Source of the DNA: Noviherbaspirillum humi
Lineage (GTDB): Bacteria > Pseudomonadota > Gammaproteobacteria > Burkholderiales > Burkholderiaceae_D
Direction: 5' to 3'
DNA: 64,000 bases
Assembly (NCBI RefSeq): GCF_900188095.1
Contig: NZ_FZOT01000015.1
Span: 62,001 to 126,000, forward strand
Position numbers and translations under genes: made by a program. Shown in pieces: positions 45,945 to 56,793 of the stretch. The first letter of the stretch is position 1. The number at the start of each line of letters is the position of its first letter. The notes under the pieces were generated by a model that saw only the letters and a list, made by a program, of their open reading frames with translations, had not been told where the DNA came from and ran no database searches.

Positions 45945-47675
45945 CTATTTCTGGATCAGGTACTCGGGCGAGGCCATGGTCAGGAAGATCGCGGCCTGCA
46001 CCCGGCTGAGCGAGGCGCTGTTGATCGCCGCGTCGTTGCTGCCGGTGGGCGAGGGAATCGCCAGGCTGGAAATCGACTTCACGATGCGGCTCTTCAGGTC
46101 GGCCGACATCTGGCCGCCGGTGAGCAGCAGGTTGATGCGCTCCACCAGCTTGTCCGGCGTGGCGGCCAGCGCGATTTCGGCGCCGTAGTCGGCCTTGATG
46201 TCGCGGTTGGTCCCGGCGCCGTTCTGGATCACGTCGCGGATCAGGTTCAGGTAGCCGACGACCGAGGTCTCGCCGGTGATCTGGAATTCCGGCGCCACCA
46301 GCCCGGCGGCGGCGATCGCGGTGTTGGGCGGCGTGTAGCCCGGCCGGTAGAAGTTGAACACCGATGGCGAGCGCAGCGGCGACTGGCCGAGGGTGTAGAC
46401 CGGGTCGTCGGTGGTCGTCATCAGGAAGCGCCCGGAAGCGGACTTGGCATTGAAGGAGCGCATCCAGTGCGCCAGGCGCAGCACCGGCTCGCGCAGCTTG
46501 CCGCCGTCGGCGGTCGGGACGTCGCTGCGGGCTTCCGGATCGAGCAGGACGGCCTTGATCACCGCCTTCATGTCGCCGCGCACGCCGCTGCCGTTGTCGG
46601 CGAAGGCGGCAGCCACCCGCGCCACATAGGCCGGGCTGGGGTTGCTCGTCACCAGCCGCTGGATCAGCTGGCGGCCGATGAAGGGCCCGACATTGGGATG
46701 GTTGAACAGCGTGTCGAGCGCGATCTTCAGGTCCGACAGGCCGCTGCCGCCGCCGGGAATCGTCACGCCGAGGAAGCTCTTGTCGAGCGTGGAGTGGAAC
46801 TGCGGGTACATCTGCATCGGCTTGATGTCGCGGTCGGGGTCCGGCGTCGGCGAGCTGTAGCCGTAGAAGCGGTTGGCGGTCTGGTCTGGGCCGGCCCAGC
46901 TCCATCCGGTGAAGACGCGCGACAGGCCGACGATGTCGGCATCGCCGTAGGTTTCCACGGGCGCGCCGTTGACCAGCTTCGGGGTCCCGTCCTGATTCAG
47001 CTGCACCAGGCCGATGGAGAACAGCTGCATGATCTCGCGGGCGAAGTTCTGGTCCGGCACGCGCTGGCCCGACTCCTTTTCGTTGTGCAGGGCATTCAGG
47101 TACACGCCCATCACCGGATGCAGGGCGACGTTCTGCAGCAGGGCGCGGAAATTGCCGAAGGCGTTGTTGGCCAGCATGTCGTGGTAGCCGGCCATGCCGC
47201 GCGGCATGCCGCCGGCCTGCACGTCCACCATCGACACCACGAAGATCTGCGACAGCGCATAAGCCACGCGCTGGCGCAGCTGGTCGTCGGCGGTCACCGC
47301 CTTCTGCCAGAAGGCTTCGAAGAACTGGTTCTGCGCCAGCGTGGCTGGCGGCTGCAGGGTGGCGGCGGCTTGGTTCATGACGGCGGTGAGGGAACTGGCC
47401 GGCTTCTGCATCTGCCAGGTCAGCCAGCCGTCATAGCCGCGCCAGATGACGGCGCTGATGTCGGTCGACGTCGGGCCAAAGGTCGCCTGGCCGAGGAAGC
47501 GCGCGGCGCTGGCCTGGGTGATGGACGCCGTGGCGGCGAACTGGCTGGCCGGCGGTTCGGCCGGCAGCGCGGCCGGCGTTTCAGGGCTGCCGGACTGGCC
47601 GCCGCAACCCGCCAGCAGGGCGCCGGCCAAAGCGGCCAGCAGGGTTTTGAAGGGTGAGGTCATGGTATTTCGCAT
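45945..47675 (-). CDS. DUF1800 family lipoprotein
   Basis: 576 residues from ATG 47675 (MRNTMTSPFKTLLAALAGAL); ATGs at 47663 and 47705 are alternatives. Lipobox LLAGC then GGQSGS, so a lipid-anchored protein. DUF1800 landmarks: ARFLGQATFGPT, NFAREIMQLFSIGL, RVFTGWSW, LIQRLVTSNPSPAYVARVA and SPSVFNFYRPGYTPP. Always found with a DUF1501 partner, as here, suggesting a shared envelope function. No enzymatic role is known to me. Confidence 0.9.
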   Translation of the reverse strand: MRNTMTSPFKTLLAALAGALLAGCGGQSGSPETPAALPAEPPASQFAATASITQASAARFLGQATFGPTSTDISAVIWRGYDGWLTWQMQKPASSLTAVMNQAAATLQPPATLAQNQFFEAFWQKAVTADDQLRQRVAYALSQIFVVSMVDVQAGGMPRGMAGYHDMLANNAFGNFRALLQNVALHPVMGVYLNALHNEKESGQRVPDQNFAREIMQLFSIGLVQLNQDGTPKLVNGAPVETYGDADIVGLSRVFTGWSWAGPDQTANRFYGYSSPTPDPDRDIKPMQMYPQFHSTLDKSFLGVTIPGGGSGLSDLKIALDTLFNHPNVGPFIGRQLIQRLVTSNPSPAYVARVAAAFADNGSGVRGDMKAVIKAVLLDPEARSDVPTADGGKLREPVLRLAHWMRSFNAKSASGRFLMTTTDDPVYTLGQSPLRSPSVFNFYRPGYTPPNTAIAAAGLVAPEFQITGETSVVGYLNLIRDVIQNGAGTNRDIKADYGAEIALAATPDKLVERINLLLTGGQMSADLKSRIVKSISSLAIPSPTGSNDAAINSASLSRVQAAIFLTMASPEYLIQK

Positions 47676-47705
47676 CGGAATCGAGGGAGCGGAAAGCGCC
47701 ACCAT

Positions 47706-48097
47706 TTTCGGGATTCCATATCGGCGTCATGGACCAAGCAGACCGGGATTTGCACCGATACTTGCAGTAAAGAAAGTTTGGCATCTGCCGGATTCCGACA
47801 GGGAATGAGACTAGCGGCGATCCGTGGTGATCAGGCCAGCGTCCAAGCTTGCCTGCTGGTGCCCTGCGTTTCGGCCTGGCCATCCGCTTCCATCTGGAGC
47901 CGCCGGCATCCGGCCCGTGCTTCACCGCCACGGCAAGGCGAATTTGATTTACTTCAAGCCTGAAAGAAATCCCTTTCAATTTAATTATTTGAAGCTTAAA
48001 CTAAATCCCCGAATGCGCCGCTGCCGCCGCAGCGCCCGGCGACGCACCGACCCGACATGCCGCCGTTACGCGCCCTCCCTTTTCCACCGGAGCAGCC
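47706..48097. promoter_or_regulatory. Upstream region of the 2-aminobenzoate operon with candidate MarR sites
   Basis: 392 bp without a gene. The AT-rich part holds two related dyads: an imperfect palindrome centred on TTCAAGCCTGAA (47947-47970, 18 of 24 bases symmetric) and CTTTCAA-N8-TTTGAAG (47973-47994). The MarR gene within the operon is the obvious candidate binder. The start ATG at 48098 follows ACCGGAGCAGCC. Confidence 0.45.
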
Positions 48098-49723
48098 ATG
48101 ACCGCCACCACGCAGACCGCCCACGCGGACACCTTCGCCGCCGACCACCTGCCGCCGCGCAGCGAGTGGCCGGAGTTCATCTTCGACCGGCCCGAACTGC
48201 GCTATCCGCCGCGCCTGAATTGCGTTCAAGTGCTGCTGGACGAGGCGGTGGCGAATGGCCATGGCGACCGGCCGGCCCTGCTCGGGCCGCAGGGTGCCTG
48301 GAGCTACGCCCAGCTGCAGGCCCAGGTGAACCGCATCGCCCAGGTGCTGCGGCAGGACATGGGCCTGGTGCCGGGCAATAGGGTGCTGCTGCGCGGCGCC
48401 AACAATCCGATGATGGCGGCCTGCCTGCTGGCGGTGTTCAAGGCCGGCTGCATCGCGGTGCCGACCATGCCGCTGCTGCGCGCGAAGGAACTCACCGTCA
48501 TCCTCGACAAGGCGCAGGTGCAGGCGGCGCTGTGCTCGGAGAATCTGCGCGAGGAAATGGAGCTGGCGCGGGAAGCCGCCGCCACGCTGAAGCAGGTGGT
48601 CTACTTCAACAGCGCCGCGCCGGAGGCGCTGGAACAGCGCATGCAGGACAAGCGCGACACCTATGCCGCCGTCGATACCAGCGCCGAAGACGTGTGCCTG
48701 ATCAGCTTCACCTCCGGCACCACCGGCATGCCCAAGGGCACCATGCATTTCCACCGCGACCTGCTGGCGGTGTGCGACTGCTTCCCGCGCTCCACCCTGA
48801 AGGCGGCGGCCGACGACATCTTCATCGGCACGCCGCCGCTGGCCTTCACCTTCGGGCTCGGCGGCATGCTGCTGTTCCCGCTGCGCGCCGGCGCCGCCAC
48901 CGTGCTGCTGGAGAAATGCACGCCGCAATCGCTGCTGGAAGCGATACGCGACTACCGCGCCACCATCTGCTTCACCGCGCCCACCTTCTACCGCCAGATG
49001 GCGGCCTGCGCCAAGGAAGTCGGCCCGACGCCGCTGAAGAAGGCGGTCTCCGCCGGCGAGTACCTGCCGGTGTCGACCCGCGACGCCTTCCGCCGCGCCA
49101 CCGGCATCGACATCATCGACGGCATCGGCTCCACCGAAATGCTGCACATCTTCATTTCCGCCGCCGGGGAAGAGATTCGTCCCGGCGCCACCGGCCGCGC
49201 CCTTCCCGGCTACCAGGCCTGCATCCTGGACGAGGACGGCAAGCCGGCGGGGCCGGGCGTGGTCGGGCGGCTGGCGGTGAAGGGGCCGACCGGCTGCCGC
49301 TATCTTGCCGACCCGCGCCAGGCGAATTACGTGCAGCATGGCTGGAACGTCACCGGCGATGCCTACGAGATGGATGCCGACGGCTATTTCTGGTACAAGG
49401 CCCGCACCGACGACATGATCATTTCCGCCGGCTACAACATTGCCGGTCCGGAAGTGGAGGAGACGCTGCTCAGGCATCCGGCGGTGGCCGAGTGCGGCGT
49501 GGTCGGCTGCAGCAGCGAGGAACGCGGCCAGATCGTGAAAGCCTTCGTGGTGTTGAAGCCCGGCCATGAGCCGGGGCCGGCGCTGGTGAAGGACATGCAG
49601 GATTTCGTCAAGAACAGCATCGCGCCCTACAAGTATCCGCGCGAGATCGAGTTCCGCAGCGCGCTGCCGCGCACCGAGACCGGCAAGCTGCAGCGCTTCC
49701 GTCTGCGCCAGGACTGCTGCTGA
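48098..49723 (+). CDS. abmG: 2-aminobenzoate-CoA ligase (benzoate-CoA ligase family)
   Basis: 541 residues, ANL-superfamily acyl-CoA synthetase. P-loop [20 protein letters not shown] (~residue 204), A4/A5 region [41 protein letters not shown], and catalytic C-terminal Lys in [11 protein letters not shown]. Activates an aromatic acid; the GSTEMLHIF version matches benzoate/2-aminobenzoate ligases. The substrate is inferred from the next gene. First gene of a seven-gene operon. Confidence 0.87.
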   Translation: MTATTQTAHADTFAADHLPPRSEWPEFIFDRPELRYPPRLNCVQVLLDEAVANGHGDRPALLGPQGAWSYAQLQAQVNRIAQVLRQDMGLVPGNRVLLRGANNPMMAACLLAVFKAGCIAVPTMPLLRAKELTVILDKAQVQAALCSENLREEMELAREAAATLKQVVYFNSAAPEALEQRMQDKRDTYAAVDTSAEDVCLISFTSGTTGMPKGTMHFHRDLLAVCDCFPRSTLKAAADDIFIGTPPLAFTFGLGGMLLFPLRAGAATVLLEKCTPQSLLEAIRDYRATICFTAPTFYRQMAACAKEVGPTPLKKAVSAGEYLPVSTRDAFRRATGIDIIDGIGSTEMLHIFISAAGEEIRPGATGRALPGYQACILDEDGKPAGPGVVGRLAVKGPTGCRYLADPRQANYVQHGWNVTGDAYEMDADGYFWYKARTDDMIISAGYNIAGPEVEETLLRHPAVAECGVVGCSSEERGQIVKAFVVLKPGHEPGPALVKDMQDFVKNSIAPYKYPREIEFRSALPRTETGKLQRFRLRQDCC

Positions 49724-49754
49724 TACATCAAGGACCCAGGAACAAGGAACAGCC

Positions 49755-52148
49755 ATGAACATCGTCTGCATCGGCGGCGGCCCCGCCGGCCTGTATTTCG
49801 CGCTGCTGATGAAGAAGCAGAACCCGGCGCACCAGATCACCGTGGTCGAGCGCAACCGGCCCTACGACACCTTCGGCTGGGGCGTGGTGTTTTCCGACCA
49901 GACCCTGGGCAATCTGGTGGCGGCCGACGAGCCGACCGCGCGCAGCATCCTGCAAGCCTTCAACCACTGGGACGACATCGACGTCCACTTCAAGGGCCGC
50001 ACCATCACTTCCGGCGGCCATGGCTTCTGCGGCATCGGCCGCAAGCGCCTGCTCAACATCCTGCAGGAGCGCTGCGAGCAGCTCGGCGTGAAGCTGGTGT
50101 TCCAGACCGACGTCGCCGACGACCAGGCCATCGCCCGCGAATACAACGCCGACCTGGTGATCGCCAGCGACGGCTTGAACAGCCGCATCCGCAACCGCTA
50201 TGCCGAGACCTTCACGCCCAGCGTGGAAGCGCGCCAGTGCCGCTTCGTCTGGCTCGGCACGCGCAAGCTGTTTTCCGCCTTCACCTTCGCCTTCGAGAAG
50301 ACCGAGCATGGCTGGTTCCAGGCCCATGCCTACCAGTACGACGGCGAAACTTCCACCTTCATCGTCGAGACGCCGGAAAGCGTGTGGCAGGCGGCCGGCA
50401 TCGACAAGATGAGCCAGGAAGAGGGCATCGCCTTCTGCGAGCGCCTGTTCGCCAAATACCTCGACGGCCAGCCGCTGATGTGCAACGCCAGCCACCTGCG
50501 CGGCTCGGCGATCTGGATCAAGTTCCCGCGCATCGTCTGCGGCAACTGGGTGCAATGGAACGAGATCGACGGCCGCCGGGTGCCGGTGGTGCTGATGGGC
50601 GACGCCGCCCACAGCGCCCATTTTTCCATCGGCTCCGGCACCAAGCTGGCGCTGGAGGATGCGATCGAGCTGTCCCGCAGCTTCGCCGCCCATGCCGACG
50701 CGGCCATGGACGAAGTGCTGCACGCTTATGAACAGGCGCGCTCCATCGAGGTGCTGAAGATCCAGAGCGCGGCGCGCAATTCGATGGAGTGGTTCGAGAA
50801 CGTCGACCGCTACACCGGCATGGAGGCGGAACAGTTCGCCTATTCGCTGCTGACCCGCAGCCAGCGCATCTCGCATGAAAACCTGCGCCTGCGCGATCCC
50901 GGCTATGTTGAGCGCTTCGAGCGCTGGATCGCGCGGCGCGCCTTCGATCAGGCCGGCCTGCCCATGCCGGAAGGCGGCGGGCCCATCCCGCCGATGTTCA
51001 CCCCGTTCCGGGTGCGCGGCACGGTGCTGAAGAACCGCATCGTGGTCTCGCCGATGGCGCAGTATTCGGCTGTCAATGGCACGCCGGGCGACTACCACCT
51101 GGTGCACCTCGGCAGCCGGGCGCTCGGCGGAGCCGCCATGGTGTTCGCCGAGATGACCTGCGTCTCGGCCGACGCCCGCATCACCCCGGGCTGCCCCGGC
51201 CTGTACCGGCCGGAGCATACCGCCGCCTGGAAGCGCATCGTCGACTTCGTGCACAGCAGCACTGATGCGAAGATCGCGATGCAGATCGGCCATGCCGGCG
51301 CCAAGGGTTCCACCCGCTGCGCCTGGGATGGCATCGACCTGCCGCTGGACGACGGCAACTGGCCGCTGGTGTCGGCCTCGCCGCAGCAGTACATCGAAGG
51401 CGTGTCGCAGCGCTCGCGCGAGGCCACGCGCGAGGACATGGAGCGCATCCGGGACGATTTCGTGCGCGCCGCCCGGGCCGCCGAGGAGGCCGGCTTCGAC
51501 TGGCTGGAGCTGCACTGCGCCCACGGTTATTTCCTCTCCAGCTTCATCTCGCCGCTCACCAACCGCCGCACGGACGAGTACGGCGGCTCGCTGGAAAACC
51601 GCTGCCGCTATCCGCTGGAAGTGTTTGCCGCCATCCGCGAGGTGTGGCCGCAGGACAAGCCGATCAGCGTGCGCATCTCGGCCCACGACTGGGTGGAGGG
51701 CGGCATCACGCCGGGGGATGCGGTACGGATCGCCCGCCTGTTCAAGGCGGCCGGCGCCGACATGATCGATTGCTCCTCCGGCCAGGTCAGCAAGCAGGAG
51801 CAGCCGCTGTTCGGCCGCATGTTCCAGACGCCGTTCTCCGACCGCATCCGCAACGAAGCCGGCATTCCCACCATCGCCGTCGGCTCCATCTTCGAAGCCG
51901 ACCATGCCAACAGCATCATCGCCGCCGGCCGCGCCGACCTGTGCGCGGTGGCGCGGCCGCATCTCGCCAACCCGGCCTGGACCCTGAACGAGGCGGCGCG
52001 CATCGGCTACACCGACATGCCTTGGCCGAAGCAGTACCGCGCCGGCAAGCTGCAGCTGGAGCGCAATCTGCAGCGGGAACGGCAGCTGGCCGCCGCCAAC
52101 GCCGGCCTGACGCCGCAGCAGATCGCGGCCAAGCTGCTGGAAGGCTGA
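49755..52148 (+). CDS. abmA: 2-aminobenzoyl-CoA monooxygenase/reductase (fused flavoenzyme)
   Basis: 797 residues, a fusion. N-terminal FAD monooxygenase (1-~385): [53 protein letters not shown]-terminal Old-Yellow-Enzyme domain (~410-790): [62 protein letters not shown]. This architecture is that of Azoarcus 2-aminobenzoyl-CoA monooxygenase/reductase, which hydroxylates and then reduces the ring with no oxygenolytic cleavage. Salicylyl-CoA 5-hydroxylases resemble only the first half. Confidence 0.9.
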   Translation: MNIVCIGGGPAGLYFALLMKKQNPAHQITVVERNRPYDTFGWGVVFSDQTLGNLVAADEPTARSILQAFNHWDDIDVHFKGRTITSGGHGFCGIGRKRLLNILQERCEQLGVKLVFQTDVADDQAIAREYNADLVIASDGLNSRIRNRYAETFTPSVEARQCRFVWLGTRKLFSAFTFAFEKTEHGWFQAHAYQYDGETSTFIVETPESVWQAAGIDKMSQEEGIAFCERLFAKYLDGQPLMCNASHLRGSAIWIKFPRIVCGNWVQWNEIDGRRVPVVLMGDAAHSAHFSIGSGTKLALEDAIELSRSFAAHADAAMDEVLHAYEQARSIEVLKIQSAARNSMEWFENVDRYTGMEAEQFAYSLLTRSQRISHENLRLRDPGYVERFERWIARRAFDQAGLPMPEGGGPIPPMFTPFRVRGTVLKNRIVVSPMAQYSAVNGTPGDYHLVHLGSRALGGAAMVFAEMTCVSADARITPGCPGLYRPEHTAAWKRIVDFVHSSTDAKIAMQIGHAGAKGSTRCAWDGIDLPLDDGNWPLVSASPQQYIEGVSQRSREATREDMERIRDDFVRAARAAEEAGFDWLELHCAHGYFLSSFISPLTNRRTDEYGGSLENRCRYPLEVFAAIREVWPQDKPISVRISAHDWVEGGITPGDAVRIARLFKAAGADMIDCSSGQVSKQEQPLFGRMFQTPFSDRIRNEAGIPTIAVGSIFEADHANSIIAAGRADLCAVARPHLANPAWTLNEAARIGYTDMPWPKQYRAGKLQLERNLQRERQLAAANAGLTPQQIAAKLLEG

Positions 52149-52150
52149 GC

Positions 52151-52933
52151 ATGGAAGCCCTGCGCGAACTGGCAGGCCGGCATGCTTTCATCACCGGCGG
52201 CGGGCGCGGCATCGGCGCCGCCATCGCCGCCGCCCTGCTGCGCCAGGGCGCCCGGGTGACGCTGGCGGGGCGGGACGCCGCCACGCTGGAGGCGACCGCG
52301 GCTTCGCTGCGCGGCCAGGGCGAGGTGAACGCCGTCACGCTCGATGTCGCCGAACCCGCCTCGGTGGCGCAGGCCATGGCGAGCGCGGCACAAGCCTTCG
52401 GACCCATCGCCATCCTGGTGAACAATGCCGGCCAGGCGTCGTCCGCGCCCATCCTCAAGACCGACGCCGCGCTGTGGCAGCGCATGCTGGACGTGAACCT
52501 GAGCGGCACCTTCCACGGCATCCAGGCGGCGCTGCCTGGCATGCTGGAAGCCGGCTGGGGCCGCATCGTCAACGTCGCCAGCACCGCCGGCCTGACCGGT
52601 TACGCCTACGTGTCGGCCTACTGCGCCGCGAAGCACGGCGTCATCGGCCTGACCCGGGCGCTGGCGCTGGAACTGGCGCAGAAGGGCGTCACCGTGAACG
52701 CGGTCTGCCCCGGCTATACCGACACCGACATCGTGCGCGAGGCGGTGGCCAACATCGCCGCCAAGACCGGCCGCAGCGCCGAGCAGGCGCGCGGCGAGCT
52801 GGCCCGCGCCAATCCGCAGGGCCGGCTGGTGCAGCCGGACGAAGTGGCGCAGGCGGTGGCCTGGCTGTGCTCACCCGGCTCCTCCGCCATCAACGGCCAG
52901 GCGATCGCGGTGGCCGGCGGCGAAGTCATGTAA
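52151..52933 (+). CDS. SDR-family 3-hydroxyacyl-CoA dehydrogenase-like oxidoreductase
   Basis: 260 residues from ATG 52151, 2 bp after the abmA stop. Classical short-chain dehydrogenase: GGGRGIGAAIAAALL cofactor loop (~18), NNAG, the catalytic Ser in VNVASTAG and YCAAK, and CPGYTDTD. Likely oxidises a hydroxyacyl-CoA intermediate in the later beta-oxidation-like steps of 2-aminobenzoyl-CoA breakdown. The exact step is inferred from context. Confidence 0.85.
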   Translation: MEALRELAGRHAFITGGGRGIGAAIAAALLRQGARVTLAGRDAATLEATAASLRGQGEVNAVTLDVAEPASVAQAMASAAQAFGPIAILVNNAGQASSAPILKTDAALWQRMLDVNLSGTFHGIQAALPGMLEAGWGRIVNVASTAGLTGYAYVSAYCAAKHGVIGLTRALALELAQKGVTVNAVCPGYTDTDIVREAVANIAAKTGRSAEQARGELARANPQGRLVQPDEVAQAVAWLCSPGSSAINGQAIAVAGGEVM

Positions 52934-52964
52934 GCGAAGAAGAACATCTGGAAAAGGAAGCGCC

Positions 52965-53498
52965 ATGCCCCGCAGCTCAAACCTCAAGATCGACGACCCG
53001 TCTCCGGCGGACGATGCGATGCTCGACCTGGAGTCGCGCCTCACCGCCGACCACCACCAGTCGCTGCGCCTGTGGCTGCGCCTGCTGTCGACCACGCTGA
53101 TGGTGGAGAACGAGATCCGCGGCCGGCTGCGCGGCGAGTTCGACATCACCCTGCCGCGCTTCGACCTGATGGCGCAGCTGGAGCGGCATCCGGAAGGCTT
53201 GCGCATGGGCGAACTGTCGCGGCGGATGATGGTTACCGGCGGCAACATCACCAGCATCACCGACCAGCTGGAGCGGGAAAACCTGGTGCAGCGGGTGCCG
53301 GACCCGACCGACCGCCGCGCCTACAGCGTCAAGCTCACGCCCGCCGGCCGCCGCGCCTTCGCCCGCATGGCGCAGGTGCATGAAGCCTGGATCGAGGAGC
53401 TGTTCTCCGGCATCGGCGCGGGCGACAAGGACAGGCTCTACGGCCTGCTGTCGCGGGTGAAGCAGGAACTCGGCCGCAAGCTCGGCCGGGAAGAATGA
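52965..53498 (+). CDS. MarR-family transcriptional regulator
   Basis: 177 residues. Winged helix in the middle: [58 protein letters not shown] with the wing Asp/Arg. Lies inside the operon, so likely an autoregulated repressor released by an aromatic CoA thioester, as for related MarR proteins in aromatic-CoA pathways. Candidate sites lie at 47947-47994. Confidence 0.9.
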   Translation: MPRSSNLKIDDPSPADDAMLDLESRLTADHHQSLRLWLRLLSTTLMVENEIRGRLRGEFDITLPRFDLMAQLERHPEGLRMGELSRRMMVTGGNITSITDQLERENLVQRVPDPTDRRAYSVKLTPAGRRAFARMAQVHEAWIEELFSGIGAGDKDRLYGLLSRVKQELGRKLGREE

Positions 53499-53527
53499 AA
53501 TCAGCTGAACAGCTAAAGGACACAGAC

Positions 53528-54382
53528 ATGCGATACCTCCAGGGCCTGCCGCACCAGCTGCCCGGCAACCGCCAGCAGCTCGCCGCCTACCAGGCGCGCC
53601 ACTTCCGCTTCGAGATGGAGAGCGGGGTGGCCACCGTCACGCTCGACCGTCCCGAGCGCAAGAATCCGCTCACCTTCGAGTCCTATGCCGAGCTGCGCGA
53701 CCTGTTCCGCAGCCTGGCCCAGGCGGAGGACGTGCGGGCGCTGGTACTGGCCGGCGCCGGCGGCAATTTCTGCTCCGGCGGCGACGTGCACGACATCATC
53801 GGCCCGCTCACCAAGCTCGACATGCCCGGCCTGCTCACCTTCACCCGCATGACCGGCGACGTTATCAAGGCGCTGCGTGCCTGCCCGCAGCCGGTGATCG
53901 CGGCGGTGGACGGCGTCTGCGCCGGCGCCGGGGCGATCCTGGCGATGGCGTCGGACATGCGCCTCGGCACCGCCCGCAGCAAGACCGCCTTCCTGTTCAA
54001 CCGGGTCGGCCTGGCCGGCTGCGACATGGGCGCCTGCGCCATCCTGCCGCGCCTGATCGGCCAGGGCCGCGCCTCGGAGCTGCTGTACACCGGCCGCTCC
54101 ATGGGCGGGGAGGAGGGCGAGCGCTGGGGCTTCTTCAACCGCCTGTGCGCGCCGGAAGACCTGCTGCCGCAGGCCCGGGCGCTGGCGGCCGAGATCGCCG
54201 CCGGTCCGGCCTTCGCCAACGGCATGACCAAGAAGATGCTGCATCAGGAATGGAGCATGGGCGTGGACGAGGCGATCGAAGCCGAAGCCCAGGCCCAGGC
54301 GATCTGCATGGCGACCAACGACTTCCACCGCGCCTACCACGCCTTCGCGGCGAAGCAGAAGCCGGTGTTCGAGGGGGATTGA
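53528..54382 (+). CDS. Enoyl-CoA hydratase/isomerase family protein
   Basis: 284 residues from ATG 53528 ([11 protein letters not shown]), preceded by AAAGGACACAG; an in-frame ATG at 53495 overlapping the MarR stop is the alternative. Crotonase fold: [15 protein letters not shown], oxyanion-hole segments [16 protein letters not shown] and [21 protein letters not shown]. Expected to hydrate an unsaturated alicyclic or ring-opened CoA ester in the operon's pathway. Confidence 0.9.
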   Translation: MRYLQGLPHQLPGNRQQLAAYQARHFRFEMESGVATVTLDRPERKNPLTFESYAELRDLFRSLAQAEDVRALVLAGAGGNFCSGGDVHDIIGPLTKLDMPGLLTFTRMTGDVIKALRACPQPVIAAVDGVCAGAGAILAMASDMRLGTARSKTAFLFNRVGLAGCDMGACAILPRLIGQGRASELLYTGRSMGGEEGERWGFFNRLCAPEDLLPQARALAAEIAAGPAFANGMTKKMLHQEWSMGVDEAIEAEAQAQAICMATNDFHRAYHAFAAKQKPVFEGD

Positions 54383-54384
54383 GC

Positions 54385-55560
54385 ATGGCCGACACCCGTT
54401 ATCTCGACTGGCCCTTCCTGGAAGACCGGCACCGCGCCCTGGCGCGGGAACTTGATGCCTGGGCCGCGCGCCATGTCGACCAGGAGCATGAGCACGACGT
54501 CGACGCCGCCTGCCGCGACCTGGTGCGCCGGCTCGGCGAGGCCGGCTGGCTGCGGCATGCGGTCGGCGGCACCGCCCTTGGCGGCGCGGGGGAAGCGATC
54601 GATACCCGCGCCATCTGCCTGATCCGGGAAACCCTGGCGCGGCATGCCGGCCTGGCCGACTTCGCGTTCGCCATGCAGGGTCTGGGCTCCGGCGCCATTT
54701 CCCTGTTCGGCAGCGACGCCCAGAAGCAGGCCTGGCTGCCGCGGGTGGCGGCCGGCAATGCCATCGCGGCCTTCGCGCTGTCGGAGCCGGAAGCCGGTTC
54801 CGACGTCGCCGCCATGCAGTGCGCTGCCGTGCCGGATGGCGACGCCTATGTGCTCAACGGCGAGAAGACCTGGATCTCCAACGGCGGTATCGCCGACTTC
54901 TATGTGGTGTTCGCCCGCACTGGAGAAGCACCGGGGGCGCGCGGCATCAGCGCCTTCATCGTCGAGGCTGGAACGCCCGGCTTCGAGATCGCCGAGCGCA
55001 TCGAGGTGATCGCGCCGCATCCGCTGGCGCGGCTGCGCTTTACGAACTGCCGCGTTCCGGCGGCGTGCCGCATCGGCGAGGCGGGGCAGGGGTTCAAGGT
55101 GGCGATGGCGACGCTCGACGTGTTCCGCACCTCGGTGGCGGCGGCGGCGCTCGGCTTCGCCCGCCGCGCGCTGGACGAGGCGCTGAATCGCGCCACCGGC
55201 CGCCGCATGTTCGGACAGGCCCTGGCCGACTTCCAGCTCACCCAGGCCAAGCTGGCGCAGATGGCGGCCGGCATCGACGCCGCCGCGCTCCTGACCTACC
55301 GCGCCGCCTGGATGCGCGACGGCGGCCACAAGGTCACGAAGGAAGCCGCCATGGCGAAGATGGGGGCCACCGAGACGGCGCAGCAGGTGATCGACAGCGC
55401 GGTGCAGCTCTTCGGCGGGCTGGGCGTGGTGAGCGGGCAGCCAGTGGAACGGCTCTACCGCGAGATCCGCGCGCTGCGCATCTATGAAGGGGCGACCGAG
55501 GTGCAGCAGCTGATCATCGCGCGCGAACTGCTCAAGGAAGCGCAGGCTCAACAACAATGA
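54385..55560 (+). CDS. Acyl-CoA dehydrogenase family protein
   Basis: 391 residues from ATG 54385, 2 bp after the previous stop. FAD enzyme with [55 protein letters not shown], and [41 protein letters not shown]. The Glu of YEGATEVQ is the usual catalytic base position. Would introduce or remove a double bond in a CoA-bound intermediate. Confidence 0.92.
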   Translation: MADTRYLDWPFLEDRHRALARELDAWAARHVDQEHEHDVDAACRDLVRRLGEAGWLRHAVGGTALGGAGEAIDTRAICLIRETLARHAGLADFAFAMQGLGSGAISLFGSDAQKQAWLPRVAAGNAIAAFALSEPEAGSDVAAMQCAAVPDGDAYVLNGEKTWISNGGIADFYVVFARTGEAPGARGISAFIVEAGTPGFEIAERIEVIAPHPLARLRFTNCRVPAACRIGEAGQGFKVAMATLDVFRTSVAAAALGFARRALDEALNRATGRRMFGQALADFQLTQAKLAQMAAGIDAAALLTYRAAWMRDGGHKVTKEAAMAKMGATETAQQVIDSAVQLFGGLGVVSGQPVERLYREIRALRIYEGATEVQQLIIARELLKEAQAQQQ

Positions 55561-55573
55561 AAGGACCAGGTTC

Positions 55574-55972
55574 ATGATGCAGATACTTCAGCCGCCCGGC
55601 TGGGCCCGCCCGCGCGGCTATAGCAATGGCATCGCCGCCAGCGGCCGTCTGGTGTTCGTCAGCGGCATGATCGGCTGGGACGCCGAATGCCGCTTCAAGG
55701 CCAGGGACTTCGCCGGCCAGGTGCGGCAGGCGTTGCTGAACGTGGCGGCGGTGCTGGCCGAGGCCGGCGCCAGACCGGAGCATATCGTGCGCATGACCTG
55801 GTACGTGGTGGACAAGCAGGAGTACGTATCCTCCTATGCCGCCATCGGCGAAGCCTACCGCGAGATCATCGGCCGCCACTATCCGGCCATGACGGCGGTG
55901 CAGGTGATGGCACTGGTGGAGGACGAGGCGAAGGTGGAGATCGAGGTGACGGCGGTGGTGCCTGAAAAATGA
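55574..55972 (+). CDS. RidA/YjgF-family protein
   Basis: 132 residues. YjgF/Rid fold: YSNGIAASGRLVFVSGMIGWD, ALLNVAAVLAEAGARPEHIVRMTWYVVDK, YPAMTAVQVMALVEDEAKVEIEVTAV. The canonical Arg that contacts substrate carboxylate (R105 in RidA, in the FPARS context) is replaced here: the segment reads YPAMTAV, so substrate choice likely differs. In this operon an enamine/imine hydrolase would fit, since the AbmA product carries an enamine. Last gene of the operon. Confidence 0.87.
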   Translation: MMQILQPPGWARPRGYSNGIAASGRLVFVSGMIGWDAECRFKARDFAGQVRQALLNVAAVLAEAGARPEHIVRMTWYVVDKQEYVSSYAAIGEAYREIIGRHYPAMTAVQVMALVEDEAKVEIEVTAVVPEK

Positions 55973-56107
55973 GCAGGCTGCGGCGATAGACGCTGCAAGA
56001 TTTGGTTACATCATGCATGCCTCTGTGATGTGTCAATGCGAACATAAGTGCCTGGAATACAGTAGTACCGGGCAGTAAGCAAGAGCACTTCACTTCACAG
56101 GACGATC

Positions 56108-56437
56108 ATGACACTACAACAGGAAAAGCTGGAAACCGGCAGATTCGATCCCGACAATCTGCTCGACACCCTGATCCAGAAGATGGGTCTCAAGAACGAT
56201 GCCGCCCTCTGCCGGGCGCTGGAGATCTCCCCGCCGATCATCAGCAAGATTCGCCATGGCCGCCTGCCGGTCAGCGCGTCGCTGCTGATCCGCATGCATG
56301 AGGTGTCGGGCATGAGCGTGCGCGACCTGCGCGACCTGATGGGCGACCGCCGCATGAAATACCGCATCAGCGATGTCCAGGGCAAGCCCAAGTCGGCCGC
56401 CAACGATGCTGCCCAAGCCAAGCAGATGATGGCCTGA
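56108..56437 (+). CDS. Small XRE-like helix-turn-helix protein
   Basis: 109 residues. The centre, LLDTLIQKMGLKNDAALCRALEISPPIISKIRHGRLPVSASLLIRMHEVSGMSVRDLRDLMGD, reads as a Cro/CI-type HTH with recognition helix PPIISKIRHGR. The tail is Lys/Ala-rich. Independent gene with no coupled neighbour; its targets are unknown. Confidence 0.8.
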   Translation: MTLQQEKLETGRFDPDNLLDTLIQKMGLKNDAALCRALEISPPIISKIRHGRLPVSASLLIRMHEVSGMSVRDLRDLMGDRRMKYRISDVQGKPKSAANDAAQAKQMMA

Positions 56438-56793
56438 GCATGGCATGCTCCGGGGCGGACGCCTTGATCCGCCCGGCATGAGTCGATCTCCTGCGCGGCG
56501 CCGGCACCCCAGTCCTTGCGCCGCATCAGTCCTTTTCCCTTTGTCTTCCCCTCTTCGGCGTTGAGCCGCCAGGTGCAGCTGTTTCCCTGCCGTCCGGCAA
56601 CGTCATTTTCTTCGATGCGGGTTTGGTACCGAGCAGGCCTGACCGTGGATGACTTGGATGAGGTTCCAAGCCCGGAGCAAGACCCAAGGCAAGCCCCGAT
56701 GGCGGTGTCGCCCAGCAGGGCAGGCTTCCTCCTCCGAAGCGAAGGACCGGGATGCGGCGCGGTTTCGCGACGCCACGCGTCGCGAAACCGCTG
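56438..56793. repeat. Intergenic region with two hairpins
   Basis: 356 bp with no supported gene. After the XRE stop a hairpin pairs GGGCGGA (56453-56459) with TCCGCCC (56468-56474), with extended CATGC arms. Next to the RND stop, GGTTTCGCGACGC (56761-56773) pairs perfectly with GCGTCGCGAAACC (56777-56789) over a 3-base loop. Neither has a clear U-tract. Confidence 0.5.
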
